Position numbers and translations under genes: made by a program. Below are positions 36,310 to 51,201 of a stretch of 64,000 nt of DNA, piece after piece (position 1 is the stretch's first letter; the number at the start of each line of letters is the position of its first letter). Below the pieces are notes generated by a model. The model was not told the DNA's origin and made no database searches. It was given only the letters and a program-made list of their open reading frames with translations. The DNA lies in contig CM046877.1 of NCBI GenBank assembly GCA_025667525.1, forward strand, positions 291,148,364-291,212,363, read 5' to 3'. The stretch comes from Glebionis coronaria. Lineage: Eukaryota > Streptophyta > Magnoliopsida > Asterales > Asteraceae.

Positions 36310-39300
36310 TGTGACAATCCGTCAATTTGAGCTCGTTATTTTATTCTCAAGTATTATTTAAAAATCATTATTTTATAACTAATTTATGAACTCACTCACC
36401 TTTGGGAAGAATAAGGGTTTACGTCTTAAAGTAGCATCGACTACGTCTAAACCAGAGAACTCTACGTTACGTGCTTACGTTTACATACACCGTTTTTGTG
36501 ACAGTCCGACATTTCAGGAAATAAATTTATTCTCGAATATTATTTTGGAATTTAAATTTGTGTTGGTTCATAAACTCACAAATTTACGAGAAGAACTTAG
36601 GACTTACGTGCATAATTTAGCGTCTTTTACGATTAAACCGGAAACCCCAGGTTACGTATTTACGCTTTTGAATTCCGTTTTTTATGAGACGACTTTTATT
36701 AGAATTTCTTTGTGTCGTAGATTCATAATTTATAAAAACGTTTTTCGTAAAATGACCCGAGGGCACGCAAATCGAGGAAACTAGAATCGAGGAGTACCCG
36801 TAAATTAGTAGAGATGAGACAAGTGGGACACTTGTCCCACCCCCATACATGTGGTGGCAACTTAACCTCATGGGAGCTTGTTGTGAAAGTCTTATACTAA
36901 CATGAGACACATGTCTCATTTACTTGCAAACCACAAACTAAAACCATCAAACCTTCTCTCCCACTTTTCACATACATGAAAACTAGCTAGAAATCTTCAC
37001 CAAAACCTCTCTTCCTCTCTCTTGTTGCCGTCTAACCTCCACCCTAAAACACCATCTTCATCAATTTTTAACCTCAAACTTTATCTATAATCAACATATG
37101 TTGATCACCACTTGAAAAGATGAAGATTGGAGGTGATTTTAAAAAGTAAAAAGAAGTTTCTATGGAAGTAAAGGGATGATTTTCAAGAAGGTTTTCATCC
37201 ACTTAAAGATTTCAAAAAGTCCATTGCTAAAGTTGAAGATTTGGTAACTAGAACCAAGCCTTGTTCATCAAAATCTCACCCTTTCTATCACTTTGATTGG
37301 TATAGAGATCATTTCTTTCTATCATCTTGTTATTTTGTAAATGTACTAATGTATTTTCTTCATAAATGTATAAGTATATGATGATAAATGATGATCAAAA
37401 TATTGTGTGGGGTATTTGTGTTAATATATTAGGTTAAAAAGACTAAAATCAACAAGTAAAGATGTTAAAATCTTAGATTATTACATAGGTTGTATAAAAC
37501 AGTAAGTATCAATATGATCACTTGGCTAAATGGCTTGGATTATTAAATATACAGATAGATATATGATTTTTACATATGTGGTGAGTTGGCCACTCAATGG
37601 AATCATTAAAATGAGCAAGATATGATCAAAATACTATAGAGGTACAAATCTTTATAGTCTGTTTTGGACAGATTATTTGTCATACTTAGAAGATGATTGA
37701 GTAGTGGACAAAGTTATTTGTAGCACACATCATGTAGTTTATGCTGCTTAGATTTGAGCTTCTATCTCCTTGTAGAACTCAAGATATGACAAAAATGGTG
37801 GAATGGACTTTAGTAATCAGATTTGTAAATAAACTATATAGTATAAAAAGAGCACTCAAGTAAATATTATTATAAAATAAATATATAAAACCCACTAACT
37901 AACAATAACATCTAATGTTATAAAACTATATATAAGTTTTACGTCTTTTCGGCTAAAACCGAAAGATTAGCGTTTTCGTCAAATAAAAGTTAGACGGTCG
38001 GACCCGTCTAATGTGACATTTCTATAACTCATATGCCGATATGTAACCACATTTGACAAGCAAAAACCAATAAACCCGAGCTTTATAACTTAGGGACCTT
38101 AATGGGCCAAAGTATCCTTATTGGACCATTAGCCCAACTAGTTTGGTTTAATGTTATTGGACTTACTCAGGGGCTTAACCCACTTGGTTCCAACATATGA
38201 GTATGGGTCTGGTCTTAAAAAGATAAATGGACTAATAAAATGATATTGGACTCTTAATGGGCTTATTGGGCCTTAATGTGTAAATGGGCTAAAACTAGTG
38301 TAACTGGTATGATAAGCCTAAATTAACTAGTACTTAACAACAAATAATGTTGTAAGGTGATAAAACCCCACTTGATCATCATATATTGACATCATTACAT
38401 ATACACAACAACTTTTTATAAAGTTATTTGGCATAGCCTAAGACCGAGTATTATTTGACTAGGTTTCCGTGATCGATTCACGCGCCGTACATCCTAATTA
38501 CCGATAACCCGTCTTCCCACACCAATGTGAGTTCATAGCCTCGCACTCTTTTAAATGTTTTATGAAATGTTTTATAAACCCGCGAGGGAGATAACATGCT
38601 AGTTTTAATAAAAATAGGACACCAGTTGTCCCGATTGTATGCTTATTGATATGGAACCGAATGATTATATGACCCAATGAATAAAATGAAATGGATTATT
38701 ATTAGTTAGGCTATGTCACTAAAAGTCCCATTAGCATGAATTGTGAACTACCGGGATTTGGTAGACGCTTATGCATATAATAGTAATATTTGGGGAAGAT
38801 CACCCCAGTTCGCGCCTTGACGATTGCTCCCCGTCGTGCCACAGTGATTTGTAAGCGAATTTATGTATGAGAAGATTTATATAAGCGTGATTATTGTGAT
38901 GACACGCTGTTTTAGAAGGGTAAAGGAATTACGGGTTAGCTACCCGGTATATGTTGTAGAAAAGTAATAATGTCATGCGGCTTATAATAATCCAATAATG
39001 AAAATACTGATATATTGCATGACTAACAATACGGGGTCTTATTACTGATATTATGTTCGTATTTTGGTTTTACATAACCATCTTCATATAACGGTTTTTA
39101 TTAAACTCTATACAACGTTATAAAACGTATTGTATGATGTTTTTATGAAAATGGATCGTATAATGGTTTTGAAGGCAAAAGCCTATACCATGATTTACGA
39201 CAAAGAATTGTACAAAATGTTTTTCGGTAATGATTATATATACCGGTGAAATAGTAACGGTTTTTATTAAACTCTATGGATTCACACGGCGTTTTCGCTG

Positions 39301-39582
39301 ACTTTTTAACATGTTTTATCTCAGGTACTTGAAGGTAATTCTCGGGAAGACGACAAGAATTTATGGCCCGCATTCAAATAAAATTTCCATTCAAATGTTT
39401 TGTAAATTTGTATGACATACTATGACCTGAGGACCTATGTAATTTGATATTTATGAATGGAAAATGCTTTATTATTAAACGACGCGATTTTTAAGCGTTG
39501 TCTATGATTTGAGTAATGTGCTATCCCGTAACACCAACGACTCTTCCGCTGATTCAAAATGTGATTATTTCGGGGTGTTACA
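36310..39582 (+). repeat. 5' LTR of Tekay-like copy 2
   Basis: It begins TGTGACAATCC and ends CGGGGTGTTACA, giving 3,273 bp. It shares all major blocks with the LTR at 14,847-18,296 and with the solo LTR. The 12-bp unit AAATGTTTTATG is present in about two copies near 38,555. Confidence 0.88.
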
Positions 39583-39584
39583 GT

Positions 39585-39597
39585 TTGGTATTAGAGC
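39585..39597 (+). other. Degenerate primer-binding site of Tekay-like copy 2
   Basis: TTGGTATTAGAGC differs by one base from the Met-tRNA complement (C to T). It starts two bases after the LTR end. Confidence 0.8.
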
Positions 39598-39794
39598 TCT
39601 CGTTATAGAGAATGAAAGATTTTTAAAACCAAGGTTTTGAATAAAACATTTCAAAATCTTTTAGCTAGAAATATTTTTAAATAAATATTTTGAGAAAAGT
39701 GTTTAAAAATCTTTTGACTATAACGGTGCCGAAGAATTCCCGAGTTACCGACAAGGCCAGACTGAGAAGTGTTATTTTAATATATATAACTTGG

Positions 39795-42420
<2,626 letters not shown>

Positions 42421-42424
42421 AGAT

Positions 42425-43770
42425 GTTCCTGTTATCCGAGACTTTCTAAGGTATTTGCTGATGAATTACCTAGACTTCTGCCAATAAGGCAAGTTAAATT
42501 TGGTATTAATTATATTCCCGGTGTTGCACCTGTGGCATGTACACTGTATGTCAGCACCATCTGAATCGAAAAACATACCGTACAACTGAAAGAGTTGTCG
42601 GAGAAAGCTTTTATTCTACCGAGCTCGTCATCATGAAGAGCTATGGTGTTATCATTCCTTATATTTATTGACTACCATGAACTGAATAAATTGACGATCA
42701 AAATTTATATCCATTTCCCAAGACGGAAGATTTGTTCAATCATTTACAAGGTTCTAGCGTATATTCAAAAAATTGATCCACTGCATGGTTATCATCAATT
42801 TCGCATCCGCAAAAAAGATTATCTATTCCAATCACTACATCCAGAACTCGTAATGAACATTATGATTTTCATGTTATGTCGTTTGGATTGACCAATGCAC
42901 ATGTAGCATCCATAAATTTGGTGAATCACGTGTGTAGGCTGTAATTTGATAAATTCATGCTTGTGATTATTAAGGACCATTTGTTTGTTTCTAAGAATAA
43001 GAATGAGTTAGTAATCATTTGTAGACTGTCCTGCGTTGGCTGAGCAGTGAAAACTTATACCTTGAGTATTCATCATGTGATTTAAGGCTTCATCCTTTAC
43101 ATTATTTGATTATGTGATTAATGGTAGTGGAATCTATATTGACTCTTCAAAGATTAGAGCCATTAAGGCTTTGGGTTATACCAAAAAGAAAGTGCAAAAA
43201 TGTTTTGACAAATATTTTATCAAATGATTATTACGGAATCATTCCCTTATACCCAGATCATTTAACTAAACTCCCTTAGGAGTAGATGTTTGTGTATACC
43301 TCAAGACAACCTAAGAGGGATTGAGGAAACCATTTAAACCATGACTTGGAATTTGGAACGACAATTTTTGCTCTTCAACTATGAAATTTTTGACCAAAGT
43401 ATAAACAAAGATTTTTCGAACATTTACAGATCTTATTAATTATTCTCGATAAATCAACCAAAATCGTGTTAATTAAATTCAAATTTATGTTGATGATTTT
43501 TCAATAATTGGACAAACTGAGAAATTTAAAAAAATTTACGTTTACGTTTCATAAAAATTAAATATTTATTATTTAATTACTTGTAATATCTATCGACGCA
43601 TTTAACGTCGGATTGAGCAAAAATAATAAAGATAATAGTTGAGACCAAAAAAAAACTTTGAAAATATGAAGAAAGAATTTTTGAGTGATTATGGTCATGA
43701 TATTTAGTTTATCGGGGAAGGTGAATGTAGTTGCTGACGTATTATGTAGAAAGAATAGAGAACCAATTAA
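42425..43770 (+). pseudogene. Reverse transcriptase/RNase H relic of Tekay-like copy 2
   Basis: The pre-RT block is readable at about 42,450-42,540. The frame 42,643-42,891 carries IDYHELNKLTIK and KIDPLHGYHQFRIRKKD, the RT fingers/palm blocks, followed in another frame by FHVMSFGLTNA near 42,870. A later block reads INGSGIYIDSSKIRAIKA (about 43,115-43,165), and the RNase H end reads PGKVNVVADVLCRK (about 43,715-43,755). Frameshifts separate these and the YxDD box is not intact. It is non-functional. Confidence 0.75.
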
Positions 43771-44099
43771 GATGTGATCCTTAGTATTGACCATACAAAA
43801 TAAATTGCCGAGCAATTTAAAAATAGCCCATGTTTGTAAAAAGGATAATATAAATAATGGAGGGTCTCGTGGTTAATGAGAACCCTTATAAATGGGAGCC
43901 GATGGCGTTAAGTGTTTAATAGGTCGTTTGTAGTTGCCTAAATATGGAGGTTTGTGAGAATTAGTCATATTGGAATCCCATAAGTTTAAGTATTCTACTC
44001 ATGCCATTTCTAGTAAAATGTATCTTTATCTAAAGAAGTAGTACTGATGGCCAATTATGAAGGCAGACATCGCCTCATACATTAGTAAACATATAACTC

Positions 44100-44571
44100 T
44101 TGCAAAGGTCAAGGCTGAGCACCAAAATCCATAAGGATTGCTTCTACAGCTTATAATTCTTGTTTGGAAGTTAGATAGAACCACCATGGATTTTATCAAA
44201 AATCTTCCAAGTTCATCATCTGAATTTGATTCGATTTGGGTCATCGTCGATAGAGTGACCAAATCTGCTAATATCATTCCCGTTAATGATAGGTTCTCGA
44301 TGATGAAATTGACTCTTTTGTATTTAAAGGAGTTGTGTAAGCATGGTGTTCCTGTATCGATCATATCTATCAAGATCCTCACTTCGCATCGAATTTCTAG
44401 AGATTTACTTAGAAGTCATTGGGAACGAATCTTGATGAAAGTACTATTTACCACCCCCAATCGAAGGGACAAGGTAAAGTAACAATGCAAACACTAGAAG
44501 TCTTGTTTTATGTTTGAGTAATTGACCTTTGGTAATGAACAGGATAACCGCTTTCCTTTGGAGAGATTATC
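44100..44571 (+). pseudogene. Integrase core relic of Tekay-like copy 2, cut by the Tat-like insertion
   Basis: The open block 44,138-44,482 contains TTMDFIKNLPSSSSEFDS with the first catalytic Asp, WVIVDRVTKSANIIPV, and SIISIKI where SIISDRD is expected, so the second catalytic Asp is lost. The following QTLEVL block is truncated at 44,571, where the next LTR begins. Confidence 0.8.
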
Positions 44572-45156
44572 TGATGACGTATAGTCCCTAGTCGGGTCAT
44601 GAACCCGGCCCACGGGTACTACCCGCATCCGACCCATTACTGATGGGTGGGATTAATGTCATTTAAGCTTATGGGCTTAGATGAACAGTAACCGCACACA
44701 TGTGTGCGGCCCACGGCCCGACATGGCCGGTACATGGTTAGACAGAATCATACTCTTACTATGATTAGGATTTACCCCAAGGGAGAGGATATTCACTCAC
44801 CATAACTAGAAGATAACAATCAATCTAATTCTGGTACTTATCCTTTACTTGCGGCCGAAGCATCAATGACAGCCCATTAGGGTTTCACTGCCTATATAAG
44901 GAACCCCCAAGGGTTCCACAAAGGTATTACATTCTACACACTCACAACTCATCCGATTCTTAAACCCTAAACCGATTACTTACTCTCAAGCCAGAGCTTA
45001 ATCGTGGGATACATTCCCACGATAAGTCTAACGCGTGTTATTTTAGTGTCCAGGATCCCAACCAGATATTTCACTTGGTGCAGGAGCCGGACCCCAGCCA
45101 ACCCGAATTAAGCCTAATTCGGGTCTAGCAAGGATCATCCAACTTTTGTATCAACA
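44572..45156 (+). repeat. 5' LTR of the Tat-like element
   Basis: It begins TGATGACGTATAGTCCC and ends TTTGTATCAACA just before the PBS. A TATA box TATATAAG is at 44,893-44,900. A perfect 7-bp hairpin (GGAACCC, loop CCAA, GGGTTCC) follows at once at 44,900-44,917. This LTR is markedly more GC-rich than its surroundings. Confidence 0.85.
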
Positions 45157-45158
45157 AG

Positions 45159-45178
45159 TTGGCGCCATCCGTGGGACC
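45159..45178 (+). other. Primer-binding site of the Tat-like element
   Basis: TTGGCGCCATCCGTGGGACC lies two bases after the LTR end. This is the common form in dicot Tat-lineage elements. Confidence 0.85.
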
Positions 45179-45219
45179 CATACACTAAGCTAAAGCAAAC
45201 CTCATCTCAATCTCCTTCA

Positions 45220-46255
45220 ATGACGAAAGGACACCAGCAAGGAAACCCCAGGAACACGAATCCTGGGAACCGGAAGTCCACAGGGGACGGGATACTCATT
45301 CCCAACCGATCCCCTAGTAACCAAACAGGCGGACCGAATAACCGAAGTGTTCTTCAGTCCACGGGTGTGACAAGCACGTTCGTTATCACCCCACCACCTA
45401 CTTTGACCTTGGACAACCCTGATCCAGGGAGTGCGTGTAACCCCCCTAACAAGGAACTGCGCAGACCATCGACTGAGGAAGAAGTGGAGGTCGAACCACT
45501 TAGTGACGAAGATCTCACTCGAGTTCTCACGCAGAACCTCGAGAGGATCGTCCCAGGAATCGCATCCAGGTTGAACCTAGGTAGGGACCTCAAATCTAGG
45601 CTCAACTTTGGCAGTGCCGGACCGGGCACCTCTCCTCAAACTAAAAGGAAACAAAGGACACGACACCAGGAGCGAAACCTCTTTGAGGAAACTCCCCAAC
45701 CTAGGAATGTGTTCGAACGCATAGGGGATCGTATTATGTAGGAACTACTGTAATCCCATGAGGAGGGAGAAAGGTCCGACGATTCACCCAAGCGACTAGA
45801 CTTGGAGCTAACCAGAACTAATCGCCGCACAAGCATGTGGGACAGGATGAATACCGGGAAGAAGGCTCCTAGCTCTTCTCACAAGAGCTATCCTTAGCCA
45901 AAGAATGAGGCACCACCCCCTTCTCTCGGTCCACCAGGAGAGGATTCGAATGACCATCCACCCAAGCGTCGCCGACCTAAGCGTACTCCTCCACCGCCAC
46001 CAGACAATGAAGAGTACTACGACGGCCCTTATTATCGCGAAGCGGGAGCAGAAGATCTCTCTCGCCCATGGTGTGATCCTAATCTCACCCGTCCTTGGGC
46101 TTATCCCAGGGAAGATCCTTTTACCCTCCGCATATGGAATTACTCCGAGGATACAACGCGTCACATGCCGACGTGCGTCAAGACGTATGATGGGTCTAGT
46201 GATCCGGACGATCATCTAAAGATATTTGACACGCAGGCGAAAATTGAACGATGGA
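45220..46255 (+). pseudogene. gag: Tat-like gag, N-terminal part
   Basis: It starts at ATG 45,220 about 40 bases after the PBS. A single frame runs to the insertion point, broken only by three in-frame stops: TAG at 45,739-45,741, TAA at 45,751-45,753 and TAG at 45,895-45,897. The first 170 residues are low-complexity with Pro, Asn and charged residues. The later part (PPPPPDNEEYYDGPYY, then TYDGSSDPDDHL) leads into the capsid domain, which is cut after the codon for Trp at 46,252-46,254. Composition is richer in GC than neighbouring elements. Confidence 0.85.
46251..46255 (+). other. Target-site duplication ATGGA, left copy
   Basis: ATGGA precedes the Athila LTR start at 46,256 and is repeated at 62,911-62,915 after its end. 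Removing one copy plus the insert restores the Tat gag frame across the junction. Confidence 0.95.
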
Positions 46256-49200
46256 TGATGAGACTGCTTTTATACATAGTCTCATCGTCCAAAAAGGGCT
46301 TTAAATGCATTAAATATCATGAAAATGGCCAAATATTTGCTTGTGTTTGTTGCTTGTGTATTTTAGGTACGGTTATTGAGAAAATGACAAAAGATCACAA
46401 GAATCATACAAAAATGAACACGGGAAACGAAGCCGCACATTGAACCAAGCCCTAATGAAGAATTTTCCAAGAAAACCCTTGAAGATTTGAAGATTATTCA
46501 AGAAGGGTCCTCCAATATTGAATAATTGACACTTTATACCCTTGTATCTCCATAATTACAAGATTGGTCCCTAAAGTGTGTCAATATTGCAAAAAGGGCC
46601 CTCCACATTGAAGAATTGGCAATTTTAGTCCCTCAACAAAACTAAAATGTCAATATTAGTCCTCCTTAAAGTCAAACATACCATGAAGGACTTCAGGTTA
46701 CAAGAAATTACAAGTTTGGTCCTTTAAAATATGTCAAATTACCAAAAGGACCCTTGACTTTGAAGAAATGGCAAAAATGGTCCCTCATTAATTATGACTT
46801 GGCAATTTCAGTCCTCCAAGAAGTCAACAAGACAAGTCAAGACCATTATCTATGAAGAAAATTCCAAATCGTCCTTCAAGAATCATGAAATGGCAAGAAA
46901 TACCCCTGAAATTACTTTACAAAACTTTTGGGGGCAAAAGTGTGAAGTTGGAAACTTCAATTACAAAGGAAAACGAGTTTTGGCTTAATTATTTACAAGT
47001 GAAAGAAAGAAGAAAGGTTGGGGACCAAAATAGACAGACATCACAACTTACCTAGACCACTTGGGGCTTGACACGTGCCCCACTTACTCCTTACAACCAA
47101 TCAGAGCTCACCATGGCGCCACATCACTTCCCACTTATAACCAACTTAAATTAATCTGATTAGTTTATTAAATGTGGCGCTAAATACCAGTTTTAAACAT
47201 AAATCTTGATCAAACACACATCTATTCACCTCAAGAACAATTTTTGGTTTTCCTAATCCTGATGTAATTAGGCCCTAAGATTGTGCAGATTTATGATTAA
47301 GGGTATTATCAACATAACCCAACCTTTAAACTGGCCACCTCATTACTCAATAGTCCCACACAAGATTCCCCTGCTGCAAAAAAGAAGAAGCTGCCAAAAC
47401 TACACCAGTTATCCAACGTGCATGATTCTTGCTTACTTTCTAAGCTCATTGTAAGCCCTTGGATACATTCCAACACATGCCAGCTCCACAACAAAACAAG
47501 AACTCGTCGCATGATCAAGATAACTTCAAAACCCTCAAGGGGAATTTTGGGACTTCTACTGCATTAGGGTTCACATTTTTTAGCTTTCACTAGTTCATTG
47601 TACGCCTATAAAAGGCATAGGACTCACTACATTTCAGTTTGCTCTTGAATTTTCCTTTCTTCAAAGTTCTGTAAATCCATATTCAGTTTAATGAAATGAG
47701 TTTGAATCTTTGAAGAAAAGTCAAGTTCCATTGTTATTTCCTGTTTGTTTATGTTTATTGTTTGCTAAAACCTGAATCTCAAAACGTTTTCACAAGGAGT
47801 GTGCAAAACATTGCACATTTTCCTATAGCTTGATATTTTGCTAAGTTTCATGGTACACCTTGGAATTCTTGTGCTATAAAGCTTATCATAGCATCTTGAT
47901 ATTGTGTTATCAAGGTGTTGTGAAGCTTATAACCTAGGGATAATCAAGTGTGGGGTACAAGAGTTTCATTAATCAAGGCTTGGTCACTTTTCTGATTTTT
48001 ATAATTTGCTTCTAACTTTGTTGAATCTTAGCAGACTTTATTGTGGAAGCTTGTGCTTGTTCTTGCTAGCACATAAGCTCAAAATTCGTGGGTGTGGATG
48101 TACATCCATGAGGTTTACACCATTCTACCTCAAATCTGTTAAAAATTTGGATTTTTGGTGAATTTGTGTGTTGCTTGTGTTCTTGTTGATTTAGTGGTCT
48201 AATCTTGTTCAATACAACATATTATACTTGTTAATGTGTTTGATTGGGCTTGGATGGTCTTGAAATACACTTATACTTGTTTTAAATTGATTTGAAAAAG
48301 ATAAGGGGTGTTTGGGATTATCTGTTTAAGATCATTGAGTGTTATTGTGTTGTTGAAAGTTATTGTTTATGCTTGTTATCTGTTATTGGCTTGGTTGAGT
48401 ACCAGTTTCTGCAAGTTATTGGCTTTAAACCTTTGAATCAAACATTGTGCTATATCTCATTGAATTTGATTGATTTTGACCTAAGATTTTGGAAATATCT
48501 AGAATATATGCATGCTTAGGGTTAAAAGTTGTTAAATCATGGATAATACAACATATGTGATAGATTTGAGTGTTTGAATTTGGCTTGTTGGTCAAGTGCA
48601 TCAGCAAAGTAAAAATCTGCTGGTGTTAGTGTTCATCAGTAACCTTATTGTGCTTGAATCTTTATTTAGGCCTTGTATCATTGCATGAAACCTGTTTAAA
48701 CTTTTTCATTTGAGTTTATTATAGCTTGTGTATGCTTTTGGTGCAATTTGGTTGGTTGAAATTTGCTTAAACAACTTATAAATGCTTAACTGCTTATTTG
48801 TTCTGTACTAATTAGCTGATTGTGATTGTGTTTTTGTGATTGCTATTGACTCCTTATGATTAACTGATCATTTGGGTGCCTTTGTGAAACTTGAATCCAC
48901 AAAAAAGTCACTAAAGACAAATAGTCAAACAAGTCAAGTAGTGGGAAAAGTTTCCACTGCTCCGACACCAAAACTCGCCCCTACTAGTGTTAATTTTCAG
49001 TTAGCTTATTAATAAGCGTATTGGCTTATCCAGACCTGCAACAACTTATTTTTTGTGATCAATCTTCCTCATTTGACCCATTTGTTTGAACTGGAGCTTA
49101 TCAGACTTTGACTTTGACTTTTTGCTAGAAAACTCATATAGTTGACTTTTAATTAAGTGCTTATTTGCTTATTCCAGCTTATTGAGTGAACTTATTTGAG

Positions 49201-50449
49201 AAATTTTTGTTGATTAAACTTAGTTAAGTCATTTAAAAGCTTTTGAAACTTGAATTAGCTCTTGGGGTGGCCTAGAACTCGAAAACGACTATTTTGTCGT
49301 TTTGTGAAGATAGCTTATTGCTTTTTCAGGCTTATTCCTTGAGCTTATTTCAAATTTCTTTTTACAGAACTCTTAGGTAACTCAAAAGAAGCTTCTGTGT
49401 TTAATTTTAGCTTATGGCATCAGCTTATAGCTTAATGGGCCAAAAAGCCCATTAAGAATAAGCTGTGGTGAAATAAGCTAACTTAAGGGCATTTTCAGCT
49501 TTTGGGCATGTGGAAAATTGTGTTTATAATCAAATTTTAGGTCAGATAGGAGCTTTTGGGCCATTTTTATAAACATTTTTCTTATTGGGCTTATTTTGGC
49601 CCAATAAAGGTCTGTTTTGGACTTTGGCCCATTTGGAGGGCCATTAGGGGTATTTAGGTAATTTCAACTTCATTTTTGTGTTTATTAGGTTAAAATAAGC
49701 TAGTTTGCAACTTTTTAGAATTTTTTATAAATTTTGGATTTTTAATATTATTTTATTATTATTTTATTATTAAAAACTAAAATTTAGATTTTTCAAGTTT
49801 TTATATTTTTCTTAGGTTAAATATATTAAGTTAGGAATTTTACAACTTTTAGAATATTTTTATTGTCATTAGATTAATTTTTAAAATTATTTTAAGTTTT
49901 AAGAGCTTTTAATTGTTTTTAAATAGTTTTTATTAATTTTAAAATTTTCAAAAATAGTTTTAAATTTAGTTAAGTAATTTTAAAGGTTTACAATTGAAAA
50001 AATCTCATTTTGGGCTTTTTGTTAATTAAATTGATTTTTTGGGCTTTCATTAGCATTACAAAATTATTATTTATATAAACAAAAGGTTTGAGTGATTTTT
50101 GATTTTTTGTAAACTCTAATTACATTATTTAGGATTTATTGCATTTTTCTAGGAATTTTTAGGGAAATGTTTTAATTTTGCTACTTTTTACGGTTTTACG
50201 TGTACGACTTTATCGTCTTAGTTTAATTCGTCATCGTAACCGTCATTCTCTTCTAATTTCATTTCTATTTTCATTTCTCATAATCATAATCACATCATTA
50301 ATCATCTCTTAACACACACACCAAGCCTCCTTGAGAACGATCCCCACTTTGGGTCATAACTTGTGGTTTTCCAAAATCACTTGTTAATACTTACCCTAAT
50401 TACCCTTTTGTTTTTCCTAAAGCAAAGGTGTGTAAAAACTCCAATATCA
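46256..50449 (+). repeat. 5' LTR of the Athila-like element (4,194 bp)
   Basis: It begins TGATGAGACTGC and ends CTCCAATATCA. The TATA box TATAAAA is at 47,607-47,613, centred in a small inverted repeat (GCCT/AGGC). Downstream, many AGCTTAT words and AT-rich stretches (49,680-50,170) fill the region. A frame at 48,292-48,519 is duplicated in the other LTR but is not a recognised protein. At 4.2 kb it is long for an Athila LTR, which is usually nearer 1-2 kb. Confidence 0.93.
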
Positions 50450-50451
50450 TT

Positions 50452-50469
50452 TTGGAGATGCTGCCAGGG
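50452..50469 (+). other. Degenerate primer-binding site of the Athila-like element
   Basis: The sequence TGGAGATGCTGCCAGGGA starts two bases after the LTR end and matches 13 of 18 positions of the Asp-tRNA-type PBS usual in Athila. Position and partial match support the call. Either it has decayed or this family uses a variant primer. Confidence 0.6.
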
Positions 50470-51201
50470 AGGCGTGTTGTGTTTTGATTTGGCAATTGTT
50501 GTTTTATTATATAGCTATAATATCTATTTGTATTAGTAGCACTATACTAATACGTATTATCGGTTTTTCGTTTTTTGTGTGAATATTATTAATATATTGT
50601 ATACGTAGAACAATAAATTCACAAGTACTCAAAAAGTATGAAAACACAACCTTGACTTGGGAGGTCATTACCCAATCATTGTATTCGAATCTCAAACAAG
50701 AAAGAAAAGGAAAAAAATAGATAAATACTTTCGTGAAGCTCGATTTTGAAAAATACAAACTATAAGGTGGGTATAAGGCGAGTATTATAAAATATACCCT
50801 AAGGAAAAAGGCTCTTAAGTGCTTCGCGCCGCCTCGTTTCCCCGCTTGCTTGTGAGTATTTTGAGATTGAAAGCTAATCGAGGGTTTTGCCGCCCAAAGT
50901 ATTATTAAGTATCATATATACTTTCTTGGTTTCATTGATTAAACCCTCTTGAACGTTTTGGTGTTCCACCAACGTTCTAAAGTCATCAAGGCGTTCAATT
51001 CACGTGATCGTTTTCATTCCTTGAGGCTTCTTTAATCAAGAGATTTGATTAAGGATGAGATTTGTAGATTTTGGTCTAATTAATAAAATCACAAAAATAA
51101 AAAAAAAAAGTAAAAACAATCAAAAACCACAAAAAATTTGGAAAAATACAAAACACCAAAAAGAATCTTCTTTACTCATCCCCTCGTTGTACGTGACGTT
51201 T
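50470..51201 (+). other. Athila leader (5' untranslated region)
   Basis: Non-coding sequence between the PBS and the gag start. A frame is open from 51,055 in phase with gag, but its first 49 codons (Lys/Asn-rich) look like leader. I place the gag start at ATG 51,202 because the Arg-rich MQTRNQARRARKRRNRK there is the usual Athila gag start. Nothing else was recognised. Confidence 0.6.

Noticed and set aside
45354..46215. Minus-strand frames opposite the Tat gag
   Set aside because: They are shadows of the gag coding strand, explained by its GC-rich codon use.
48292..48519. 75-codon frame present in both Athila LTRs (also 60,752-60,979)
   Set aside because: It is conserved only because the two LTRs are copies of each other. 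There is no known domain.
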